DNA of 64,000 nt from Callaeas wilsoni. Taxonomy: Eukaryota > Chordata > Aves > Passeriformes > Callaeidae. Positions 25,701-36,788 of the stretch are shown here, in pieces. Below the pieces are notes generated by a model. It made no database searches. It was not told the origin of the DNA and saw only the letters and a list, made by a program, of their open reading frames with translations. The stretch's first letter is position 1. Every line of letters starts with the position of its first letter. The position numbers and the translations under genes are program-made. The stretch lies in the NCBI GenBank assembly GCA_013398955.1, contig VWPU01011884.1, forward strand, positions 303,469 through 367,468, in the 5' to 3' direction.

Positions 25701-26263
25701 CAAAGTAAGGAAAGTTGCACATGAGCATAAATTTTTCCAGTTTAGATGCTGAAATATACTCATATACAATATTGCACAAACTACACCTTACAAAAACTGG
25801 AGATTAGCCAGAAAAAAAGCCTCTGCCACTCCACCATAGCAATCTGAAATTACATTTGTTTGGCAGGATTGTACAGAGGTACGTCACTCGTCTTCCTTTC
25901 ACATTCCACATGGTCTTTTTAGAACACATTCTCACGTAGTCATGAGGGTCCATACTAAGCACCCAAATGCATGCATCATATATTTCAAGTATCGATTTGA
26001 AGATAAAATTGATATACATATAGCTGCTCACCAGGATATGAGAATGAACTGACTAGTAGAGTACCAAAGAGCTAACCTCTTCAGGCCCTCAGGACATGCC
26101 AGTATTGCAGATTCACTCATATGGCTCAATAAGCATACTGACAGATCATTTCAGATTATGTCATTACTCTCAAAACCAGGGCCCTGGGACTCACAGGACA
26201 TTCCAAAAGGTTAAGGACAAGTAAAGTTAACACCTTTCTAAATTTTTTTAATTACATGGAACA
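22701..26263. other. unique AT-rich non-coding sequence
   Basis: No gene is seen. A 10-bp tandem duplication (TGTCAGTCAA twice) lies at about 24181-24200. On the minus strand, 24530 down to 24511 reads as a strong 3' splice site (pyrimidine tract ending TTTTTTCAG). No convincing coding frame follows it. Confidence 0.5.
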
Positions 26264-26619
26264 ATGATGTTTCATGTTAAATTTCTTCCTGATCAAATAC
26301 AAAAAGAATTCACAGAGGATGAATTCACAGTTCTCACACTGAAAGTCACAACAAGCAGAACAGGGTCTTTAGGGCAAAGACTGGTCTTTGGATTACAGTA
26401 TCTTGATACCAAGGATATGCTTGCAGCTTGTGCAGAGGTGACCTGGGAAACCCAGGAACACGTATCTGAAACCAGGTTGAATTTCAACACAGGCTTCCCA
26501 ATCCCACCCGGTTTCCTCCACACATGCTTCCCAGGTAGCTTGGCTTCAGTTATTTGAGCTTCAAATCCATACTTGAATTCCTGTGCACCTCTGTCTTTAG
26601 TACCCTCTTCTACAGTCAT
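26264..26619. other. block open on both strands, origin unknown
   Basis: The plus strand is open for 97 codons (26264-26557) and the minus strand for 108 codons (26293-26619), in a local GC-richer patch. Both peptides have mixed composition without low complexity. I cannot place either in a family. Transposon-derived sequence or chance in a GC-richer patch are the leading explanations. Confidence 0.3.
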
Positions 26620-28887
26620 GCAGGTCTGTTGCTGGCAAATCCAGAAAAAGTAATCAAGTGTGTTGGAAGAACCTCAATCAGGTACCTGGAGGGCCACTCC
26701 CTATCAACTCCCTATCCGTGGTAGTATCTATTGCCACTGTCTCGTCCGTTTTTAAGGAACTGCAGGTAAGGCAAAGGAGCAGTGTTCTGCTGGGGTGGGT
26801 AAGTACTGCTGCTTACAAAATACACAAAGCTTCTTCTTTTTTTCCTTACCAATTAAGGCAGGACATTAAAAACAGCACCTAAAGGAAAGTCTAAAGAAGA
26901 CCTAGAATAGCGAGCCTGGGGATATAGGAAGACATCCCAGAACAGGTTAGACAAATGGCTGTGGCAAACACATTGATAGGAGTGGTTGCCTTGGTGCAGA
27001 GACTGAAATAGAAAGAGCCCTTCAAGATACCTTTTTTATACAGATCTGTGTAGACACCATAATTTCCACCAAATCTTTCTAGGACTTTCCGTCATGCTGG
27101 AAAACAAGGATGATGCTCTGGAACATTCTTGCTGTAGCATGAATCCATTTTCATTTGTACCATCCATCATCTGGAGAGCACTCAGACTCTCCTCGTCACA
27201 GCAAACTTTTGCATATCTCACCTTATTATTTCTTTTTTCCCCCATTTTTTCTTCTTCACCTTAATTGACCCTGATTGCTTCAGCCCTCCCTTGTCAGCTT
27301 GTTTTCTTAGCTCATAATTTTTGTCTCTCTCCTTCCCACTTAATTTAATTGACCATCTTTCTTCAGTGTAGAGTCCAAACACATCACAAGGCTCAGGACC
27401 TTTCATTTTCCTGAATACATAAAATGATCACATATCTTGCAGTAATGATGCTCTTTGCCTTCTCTCAATACACTACTTGCAGGCCATGATACAGTTCCTT
27501 CATGCTATGGTTTCAGTGTCCCTCACAGTATTTCCCACAGAAAAGCCAATCATGTTAGGTGCTTGCACAGCTGATAATGCCTACATAGGTGCAAAATCAT
27601 CCTACCTGAAAAATAAAAGGGATTTCATATTGTATTTTTTTATTTTCTCAGATTATTCCAAATTTTGTGCTTATCTTTAGACATTCAGAGGCTCTCAATT
27701 ATTTTTAATGTGAGAAGCTTATTCCCTATATGAAAACCAAGCTGTTTTTTAAAGTAATGAATAAAAGAGAATTCATCATAAGTTTCTAGAGAAAACAGTC
27801 CTTTAGTACTTCTTATTACTATTTTACGTCTTTTTTTAGTGAAAGATATAAGTATAATGTAGAGGTTTTTTCAGTGTATTGGGATACAATTTATATTATG
27901 TAATATACTTAATACAAATGCTCTCCTAAATAACCTGAAAGAGCTCGATACAAAGAAGAACCTCTATTGCACTTAGTAGGGAAAAAAAGGTGCAAAGATA
28001 GTGTTTAAACAATAACTGAGAAGATTGACACTTCTGTGCAACAGGAAAAGAGTACAGAACATAAAATATTTATCTTTTTGCAAAGTTTATTTAATTTTCA
28101 AGTTGTAAAAAGAAGGGAAGCTTATGAGGCAGTGAAGTTTAAATTGTTCCAAAAGGTAATCACTGTATAAGAAGTATGTCGGTCATATTGTGATAAGGAA
28201 TAAGGAACAGAAAAGCACTGAAATGCACAGAAAGGAGAGAAGAATTCGAAGATAAGAAGTTTGAATTTCTCCTTTGTACCAGATGGAGCACAGGATATGA
28301 AAGAAGCTAATTTCAGGCCTCCAATTATGGAGTCTATTCAGGTCTATCTGAAGCTAAGAAAATCTGTAGAGTAGTAAGAAATACCAGAGGGTGGGGATTT
28401 TGGCTGTTTAGCTCCTGGTGTTTGCAGGAAAATGGTATTGGGATTGGCCAAATCCTAGGGACAGAGTGATCACTGTGGCTCCTACCCCTATAGGGCTAAT
28501 GAGAAGAGACATTCTAGCTCCCAATCCCAAAACAGGCTACAAGACCTCCAAGGACATTTAAAGCAAGTCCTGTTGAATATTAAGAATCTCAAACTCTTCT
28601 AACGAAGCAGCTCTAATGCATTGTCCCACTTGAGCCCAGGACTGCTTTACATAATGCTGCTGGAACAGCCCAGCTAGGAAAAATTCTACAGGAGAAGTCC
28701 GTGCAAAACAAGAATTTCTTCATACAAGCACAGTCAAAGGCTGCAATAGCAATATCAGTCACACTAAGAAAAGTTTGAGAGGTCTGCAGAAGCAGTAGAA
28801 AGCAGAAACAAAGTTAAAAAAACCACTGGTTTGTTGAACCTCCTCCAGCAGCACAATTATAAACTGGTAGAATAAAGTTGCTGGAAT
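26620..28887. other. unique non-coding sequence
   Basis: Nothing is recognised. Short frames show no domain. Confidence 0.5.
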
Positions 28888-28960
28888 ATCATAGAATCAG
28901 ATATATCAATCTGGGGTCTAGAAGGCACATTATACATAAAGCAGCCGGAAACGTCTCCAC
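28888..28960 (-). mobile_element. possible CR1 3'-end scrap
   Basis: Read on the minus strand, the end resembles a CR1 terminus: CTTCTAGACCCC, then about 14 bp, then GATTCTATGATA. Only about 70 bp are arguable and a single tail octamer is present, so chance similarity cannot be excluded. Confidence 0.3.
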
Positions 28961-31339
28961 ATTTGACCCTTAGGAGGACTGACATATTATGGAATGTATT
29001 GTGAACCCTGACACAATAAGCTGAAGTGGAATCTCGTGTTCTGCCTTCATTAGGGCAGGACAGACGAGCAGGAATAACAGCAAGTTGCAAAGAGACATAG
29101 TGGCACCAAGGTTAAACAGCCAGAGTGCAGTGAGCAAGCTGTGTGCTGTGCTGCATCCTAGAGCTGTGTTTAAATTCTCTCCACACGCTGTTTATGGACC
29201 CTGAGCAGGAATCTCTGGACTATGAATTGTGCTGCACGAGCCCTGCATCAGCCCGGGGGCTGCAGAGCCTTTTCTAGGTGAAGTCACACCTGATTGACTG
29301 TGTGTCTGGGGTCTGATAAAAACTGGGCAGACATTACCCGGGTCTGCCCAGCCACCCGCAGTGATTGCTAGCTAGAACTTGAATGCTAATTTTTTCTCTG
29401 ATTTTACCTTTTCTTTACACAATTTTGCTTTTCTTTCTCTTGGACATTGGAATCTTCCCTTTACTCCATTTGGTTGAAATAAACATACAGATTACCAGAC
29501 TGAAAAGTTTCATCTATACAGAGTTAATCATTTAACTGTATTTTCTCACCTTCACAGAAAGTAGAAGCTGGGGCAGATTAAGTCTCTCCTGTAATTTCCG
29601 TGCTGCAGCCTTACAGTTCGCCATGAGGCACAAGTGAGGTGCCTGAACTGCAACTTCCATAAAGCAATGGAGCAGATGAAACAGAGTACAGTTACTGGTA
29701 CCTGCCCCCAAATAATAATATTTGATGTCACTTGACAAATGAACACAAGCCAAAATAGAGTATTTTCATTCTAGTGGAAACTTTAATGGAAGGATTTGGC
29801 TATTGAAGACAGAAGCAATTGTGGTTTTTTGACAAAAAGTTTTCCCAACCTAAGCTTATTAGAAATTGCACTTACCTGTTTCCCATGTAAAAAAATGCCA
29901 GCTTTTCTGATCATCTCTGCTACTGTTATGAAAACATACTGGGCAATATCTCAATCATTCTTATAGCAGACTGCAGTGCTGCTTATCTTTCTTTGCAGTG
30001 TGGACATCTAGTCCCTAATTTCCATGAATTGGGTTAGCACCTTTAGATTGCAGGACTGAGGTAAAAATCAACTTGGGCTTCTGAGGTATTTCTTAAAATA
30101 TGACTAAAGATCTTTAATTGTTAATTTTCAGTCAGTTCAGAAATCTGATTTGGGCTACCTTATTACCCCAACTTCTTATTGACTTCCAGATGTTGACTGA
30201 CTGTCACTGAAAGTACTCTTCTCCTTCACAAGCTCCTTCTGAGCTGCTGAATCTCTTAAAATCAATTAATGAGATTTTAATTTTCCTGTATGCGTTATAC
30301 AGGTATGTAACTTCATGCGCCTTTAACAGGCGGTTGATTCACACTCTTTTTATTGTCATTGTACTTAAAATACTTACTTGATGAAGGCCTGCTTTATGAC
30401 CAAACTGGTTTTGATTTCTTTCAGAAAAAAACAGGCTTTTTTTTTTTTCCCACTCGAAGGTTGAAACTTGCTATGGCTCTCTCCAGCATTCTTTGATAAT
30501 TTCTTTTTTCTTATTTCTTTATTTCTTGAAAACAATTCTAAACCTTTCTGTATTTCCTTCAACTGTGTGGCATCTCCACTCCAATCTACAGAACAGATTA
30601 TAATTCTTTTCTTTTCATCAGCAAAACAGAAGCCAAACTAGAGCAGCAAGGAAAAAGCCAGAATAAATTAATAAAGTGTTTTGTGGGTATATAATCTTCT
30701 ATCCATTACCATTACCCAAAATATATCCCAGATATGGAGAGTGCAGTGAGCCTGAATCAAGCTGCAATCTGTCACACTACACATTAAAGCTCCAGTACAA
30801 TGATATAAAATTTGATAAAGAGCGTAAGAAAAGCTTGGAACAGAAAGAAAAACAAATTAATACACAAGAAATTAAAAGTTAATGGAAGAAATAAAACCTT
30901 TGAGCCCCAGAGAGTTTATCTGGGGTAGAAGGAGAGAGGAGAGAAAGGAGAGAACAAAAGATAAAGAAAAGATTGCAAGGGGGAAGGAAAATGGTGCTCT
31001 GGTTTCACTGGGAATACTTAAATGCCTCACAAGATGAGCAGAGCATTAGGATATGAAAACCTAAAGGGCAATATAATCCCAAAGGGGAGGACTAGTTTCA
31101 AAAGAAGGTTTATTAAAACTTAGCTTGCTTTGCATAATGTCAGAAAAAGAAATACAGTGAAACTCTAACCTTTTTTCCTTTTCAACTTTCAGTTCCTTTA
31201 CACTCTTTTTTCTCTATGATCGCTTTCCCTACCCTGTAGCTTTACTCCTGCTTTCTGTTTATAACCTTTAGAATACTTTCATGAGCATATGCTATAATTC
31301 TCTTCCCTTTTCTTTATCTCCTTGTTCCTACAAGCTGGC
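28961..31339. other. non-coding sequence with one hairpin
   Basis: No gene is seen. A somewhat GC-richer patch spans about 29100-29360 and contains the perfect hairpin described separately. The rest is AT-rich without recognisable repeats. Confidence 0.5.
29323..29351. other. perfect inverted repeat, 10-bp stem, 9-nt loop
   Basis: CTGGGCAGAC at 29323-29332 is exactly complementary to GTCTGCCCAG at 29342-29351, with loop ATTACCCGG. It lies in a small GC-richer patch and complementarity stops at the stem ends. It is too short for a microRNA precursor. A palindromic protein-binding site or chance are both possible. Confidence 0.9.
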
Positions 31340-31700
31340 TTGAATAAAGAAGTCATTATCAGCAAGCCCACAATGGGTCCAGACATCCACATTCAAGATG
31401 TTGTATAGATGATATATTGATCAGTCCTCAATGAGTAATAGCGTTCTAATGAAAGGAGCGTACAGAAGTTAATGTATCTGCTCATGCAAACCACAAATGA
31501 AGCATTCTGCGGCACAAAGGGTCTGGCCCTGTGAATTATAATTACTCCCTACAACAATAAAAGTCAGGAGTGGTTTTATTTATTTACCGCAATCAATGAT
31601 AGTCTGTGGGCTACACATTGAAAATTCGTTTTACAAACCAGCACCCAGACTGTTTGCCTTTTCTGTGTCCATTGGGAATTAACCCTTCAGCTGCCGCTGC
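31340..31700. promoter_or_regulatory. candidate conserved non-coding element
   Basis: This is repeat-free sequence with no open frame but several retained CpG dinucleotides (in AGCGTTC, AGCGTAC, TGCGGC, ACCGCAATC, TTCGTTT, GCCGCTG). CpG retention in AT-rich, repeat-free vertebrate DNA often accompanies constraint. A TTTATTTACCGCAATCAATG segment (31577-31596) combines forkhead-like and homeodomain-like words. This is inference from texture; no alignment was made. Confidence 0.3.
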
Positions 31701-32559
31701 AGATCCCAAGATAGCTATTCCTACAGAAACGAAAAGACCACGGTTTGTTCAGTGTTGTTCAGGTTAAGAAAAGCAACTACAAGCATTCGGAGAGGAGTGA
31801 CCATATGTGACTGCTCCCAGTAGAGACAGCATATATTAAAGCAGGATGAGCATACAAAAACAAAGACTTTCTGTCCTGCATGAACTACTTGGGGAGTCCC
31901 TGGTTTGAAAACTGCACCACAGCGCTGCGTCATGCAACTTTCACAGTCTGATGAGAGTGTTTTTAGTGCTTTAGAACTTTCTTGTCTGTCCTCAAAGGAA
32001 TGAACAGTAGAATAAATTCAATCTATACTAACACAAAGATTATGTAGCCAAGGAAAACAATGTTCCACTTGTTAATTAAATTGTAAGAAAAAGAAAATTT
32101 AAATTCTGTTGACACCTATGCTAAAGCAGAATAAACCTGTCACTGTATTTCAGTAGAAGAGCAAAGATTCAGAAAATAAAAAAAGTCTTAAACCCTAAAT
32201 TAAAATTAAAATATAATTATGCTACCTTTGTGAATTATGTTTTGCATCTAAAATATTGGTCTGTCGCCCTTTCAAAAAACACTCAAAGCCAGACATTAGG
32301 AAACTTGGAGAGAAAGCCAATGTGGGTGATCAAAGGTGAGAAATAGTTTCTTTTCAAAGAACAACTAAAATAAAGGACTGGTCAGACCGGAAAAGAATTG
32401 CTGAGGTGGAATGAGGGAGTAGTGGAGGTTCATAAAATCCGTGTATGCCTCACAGAAGATAAAATCAGAATACCTCTTTTTCTCATTATGACATCTAGGG
32501 GACAACAAATGTGACTAGAAAATTGAAAGCAAATAAATGCAGATACTTTTCCACATAAA
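31701..32559. other. unique AT-rich non-coding sequence
   Basis: Nothing is recognised. Confidence 0.5.
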
Positions 32560-32860
32560 GAACATCTTCACTCATTGTCCCAGGATGCCACAAATGTCAG
32601 AAGCTTGTGTGATTTCAAGAGACAACTGATCAAATGTCATGGAAAAGAACTCCTCAAGATCTCTTTCTCAAGAAATCCTAAGCCACAAATCACTAGAAGC
32701 TGGAAAAGGGTCTGCAGGAAGTGTCATTAAATTATAATTTTACCTCCTCATCCTGGCTTTTGAGACTTGCCACCGCTGGATGAGGTTGGCTATTGCCTGG
32801 GCGAATGAGCTGGGTGCACTGATTATGTTAAAATCGACAACTGACCCATAAAACAAGGCA
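32560..32860 (+). mobile_element. old CR1 LINE fragment (3' end of ORF2 and start of 3' region)
   Basis: The order of weak matches fits an ancient CR1 3' portion. GATGCCACAAATGTCAGAAG followed by GATTTCAAGAGACAACTGATC parallels the CR1 segment in which the last ORF2 helix (a D-F-K-x-x-L-D pattern) is encoded. A CTTGCCACCGCTGGATGAGG phrase then parallels the CTGGCCACTGCTGGAGACAGG-like part of old CR1 3' regions. No tail octamers survive. Divergence is high and the ends are approximate. An unrelated sequence with chance similarity is the alternative. Confidence 0.45.
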
Positions 32861-35800
32861 TTATTTTATGCAACTAACCAATTTGCCAAAAAATTGAATT
32901 AAAAGAGGTTCTTTTTCAATGCTTTCACCGTAAGTCAGATCAACATGTGACTGAAGCACTGTCTGATGAAAAGCCTCATTTCCTGACAGAGGGCTGTAAC
33001 ATGACATTTGCTCAAACTCACCCATCTGTTTAATTTGTCCCTTATTTTTTTTATGTTTCTTAATGCTGTGAAACTGCACAGACTTGTAGTTTGGTTGGCT
33101 TGCAGCACCTATGATGCAGAAGAAACAAAGAGTTTCCTTCATGGGGCACCAGAATGATATGCAGTTAGCTTTTAATTGGTAAGGGAGGCCTTTGAAGAGG
33201 AGAAGTGAAGGCTCCAGAATTTCTGTCAAAAAACCAAATTACCTTCCAGGGCTAAAATCTGCACTGATAGGAAATGCAAGCTACAGTCCCTTGAACCCTG
33301 AATAATCTGGGTTCTGAATTAATTATATCTTTCCAAAGCTTAACCATAAATAGGAGTTGTCATTTTTTTTTCCTTTTCTTGTCTGTTCCCTGCTGTGTAT
33401 GTACATGTGTCCTTCTTAAGTCTTGGTAAATCTCTCTGATTAAGAGTAGGATTAATATAGAAGAATTAAACTTTTAAGATCAAAAAGAAAAGACATTTAA
33501 CTTTTGCCAACAAGAAATTGTTACTAACAAGCATTCTTTGAGTGAAAGAAAGGCTCCCTGGGTGCAAGGGACTGTTTAACTGAAAATACAAAGATTTTTC
33601 TTTAAACAAGTAATCTTCAAAAGGAGATATTTTATTTTTCATTTATTTCTACTTTAATCCCATCCTTTTCCTGCCTCACTTGGTGCCTTCTTATAGCGAA
33701 TGATACTGTAAGCAGTTGTAAAATGTTATTTCTATTCATCATCTTAGCCCTATATGAAAAATAATAAATGAGAAATTATACTTTAAAAAAATCATTAAAT
33801 CCCTTGTCTTGCACTCTTGTTTATTATTTGGGACCACATAATATACTATGAAATAGTTTCAGTAGTATTAGAGTGAAAATTTTAATTCTTTTTCTTTACT
33901 ACTTACCATCAAAAAGAAAAAAAAAAGAAAAAAGAAAGGAGGCTAGTTAATCCACTAATGGCATCTTCATATATTTAATTACTATTATTTTTATAGCAAG
34001 ATCATTTAACTGATCCTGAACACTATTTTTCATACTCAGTGAAAAAGTATATATTGTATATATATTGCTAGGTGTTTGAAAAGGAGTGCAATATGTAAAT
34101 GAAATATCAAAAACAGATGCAAGCTGACTTATCCAAAGTTTCTACATATTTTCAGGCTCACTGGCAAAAAGATTGACTTTCCCCAACCTCCACAAGAATT
34201 CCACAGCTGAGCTGAACTAACCTCCAACAGGATCCCATTTGTCAATGAGGCACAATTTTTTTGTTGTTGTTGTTCTTTACATAAATCTGGAAAAATTTCA
34301 TTTATTTCAGTGTTATTACCCTGAGTTTCTCACACCATAATGAGGGAAAAAATTTAAATTATTGTAAATTTTAAAAAATCTCTACTTCTTTTTTAAATAG
34401 TGTAGTGAAAATTTTTAATTTTTTCAGACTTTACAGTATAATACCAAGATGCATATTTTCAATAAACGTATTTTTCTTCTTTTTTCCATCTTTATAACTT
34501 CATATGGCAGTAAGTTTTTCTATTGCATCCTGTCTTTCAGAAGGTAACGTGCATGTTAGAGGGTAGGCAAAGGTTGTTGTGCACCAAGAGCTGAGGAAGC
34601 ATCACCACTGATTTCAGAACACAGAAGATTCTCTTCTCAGATACTGCTGTGATAACAGTGCCAGAAGCTGAAGGAATCTTGTGCTTTGTTCTTTCATATT
34701 TCTACACAGAAATTTTGCTTCTGAAAATACTGTCACATAATCAGCATCATCGCTGATATCAGCAAGTCAGTTTGAGGGTTTCATTAGGTTCGAAAGAGAA
34801 TCACACTGGAAAGGAATTGTCAAATAGGTGTAAAGTCTATACAAGGTCTTCCATAAGAGACTAGATTTAATTTGGATATGGAAAGGGAGCAAATGAGAGT
34901 TACTGAGAGTCAGCCTGACTTTTCGGCTTCAGGTCTAAGGTCTTTGACAGAATTGCATTAGACTTGAATTAGGAAATTAAAACAAATTGCAGGAGATACT
35001 TCACCCATACCAACAATAAGTGAACAGAAAAGAAGTAGGGACAGTATATGAAATGGAAGGGACTGAAATTTTAAAAACTGTTGAAAAATACAATTAATAT
35101 ATTCCTAGTGGACGGAATGTAAGCTTAAGATTGACTTTGTTTCAGAGCACACTAGGAATGATTAATGGACAAGAGTCTAGCAGAAAAGTAAGCTGAACAT
35201 TCCTCTTGTTTCTGAACACCAAATGAATGATCATGAAGAAGATTATACAGTTCAATTAGAATATGCAATAAATTTGCTATCCAAAAGTTGGCAGATGCAA
35301 TATTGATGGAGGGGAGAAAATATGTAGAACAAAAATTTACTTCTTCTTTTAGGAAGTATTTTTGGTTTTCTACATTCTTTGGCTGTCTTCAAGATCAGAA
35401 ATGAAATGTTAGAATCTTGTATCATGTTTGTTCTGCAACCTACCCTTCACCAGCACCCCTAAGAACACGTCAATAGTCAAAACCATCACATCTCCTACCA
35501 TTCCAGGCAACTACATTTTTATAATTCCAGTTTTAAATTTTCCTACATCCAGCCTAGAAGTAGTCTGGTCTCCTTTGTCCCTTCTCTCTTATAGTAAGTC
35601 TGTTCCAAACCTTTACTATTCTGATATCTATAGACCTACTTCTTGGCTGAGAAATCTCAGTTACACACATTTTTTTATTCGTCCAGGTTTGTCTTCCACT
35701 TTACCTACCTCTCTGGTATTTATTCCTATAAAATATTTATAAAGAGAAATTCTGTTTCTTATCTTTTATTTTTGATGTTGAGTAAACCAGGCTCTTTTAT

Positions 35801-36130
35801 TCTCCCATGTAAAACAAATTTTCACATCCCTGATCATTACTGGATATCTTCTTTTCACATATGAGTTTCACTTCATCTTTTCTTCTCCCTAAATTGCCAA
35901 AATTTGCAGTGTAGCCTACAGGAGGTCACAGCAGATGCAGATATCACAGCTCAGATGTAGATATCTGTCTTCAGGATGAATCTATCTCCTTAGTTTTGGC
36001 AAGATGAGTCTTTTTGAGGACAGGGAAGTTGTCTCATCCTATTGGAAGCCAGTTATTGATGTGTCAACAATATTACACTGAACTTCTGCAGAGGAAGGAT
36101 GTTCCCTTCAAAAAAGACAGCCAATGAATG
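32861..36130. other. unique AT-rich non-coding sequence
   Basis: No gene is seen. The 122-codon minus-strand frame at 32861-33229 has no recognised domain. A short (TTG)5 run lies at 34261-34275 and an A/AG-rich run near 33911-33937. Confidence 0.5.
34261..34275. repeat. (TTG)5 run
   Basis: Five TTG units follow a T-run. This is a minor simple repeat. Confidence 0.9.
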
Positions 36131-36788
36131 TCCCATGTCTTAGGGTGATTCTATGACCATACTGTATTCCCCATCGCCTGCTTGATTTCTAGTATACCTT
36201 TAAATTGCAAAAAGGAGAGAAAAAAGCCGAAAAAACTCTTCAAAGCAGCCAGCTTGACCTTGCAACTACAATGTTTTGCATTCTTTTCTCTCCCGATTCT
36301 GACAACATTTGGTTAGTTAGAAGATTTTTGCTCTCTAGTCTCTTCGGCTTTCAGCGGAGAAGGGACTGTGATCTGCCTCAGCGGCTTCTTTTCCTTTTTG
36401 GACTGTATTTGGCTTGCTTTTCATCTGAGACCGGCTGTCATCTCCAGACCTGCTCGGCAGGACCCTCCAAGGGGGATCGTCGGACCCTGCCTGGCCGGCC
36501 CGGCCCAGCTCAGAACTGCAGGTTTTACCTACAAAAAGAACTCTAAAATCCATAGTCCTCTTCTAGGGGACAGGGGAGGGGGTTTCAATATCCTTTTTCC
36601 CGTGACAGCAGGGGACTCTGATTTGTTAAATAAATAGTTTTTTTCACTTTCACTCGAGAAAATATTTTTCCCGAACCTGTAGGGGATGAGCTGCCGAGGC
36701 CTGCTTGCCTGGCGGGCAGGAGAGAAAGAGAGAGACGCCCCTCTCGGGTTGTTTCCTCCCGGATTTGTGTCCAAACCAGCACATCCCA
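36131..36788. mobile_element. solo LTR of an endogenous retrovirus, with 5-bp target duplication
   Basis: The element at 36136-36783 (648 bp) begins TGTCTTAGGG and ends ACCAGCACA, giving the TG...CA termini expected of an LTR. It is flanked by perfect 5-bp direct repeats TCCCA (36131-36135 and 36784-36788). A 5-bp duplication is usual for ERVL-type and some other avian retroviral elements. Its core (about 36340-36770) is CpG-rich against AT-rich flanks. An AATAAA at 36629-36634 favours plus-strand sense, but a TATTTAT on the minus strand leaves orientation open. No internal retroviral sequence or second LTR lies next to it, so it is probably a solo LTR left by recombination. The open frames at 36205-36868 on both strands are by-products of its composition. 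The family cannot be named without a library search. Confidence 0.68.

Noticed and set aside
36340..36780. CpG-island promoter of a host gene
   Set aside because: The CpG-rich part falls inside an element with TG...CA ends and target duplication, so an LTR explains it better; promoter activity remains possible.
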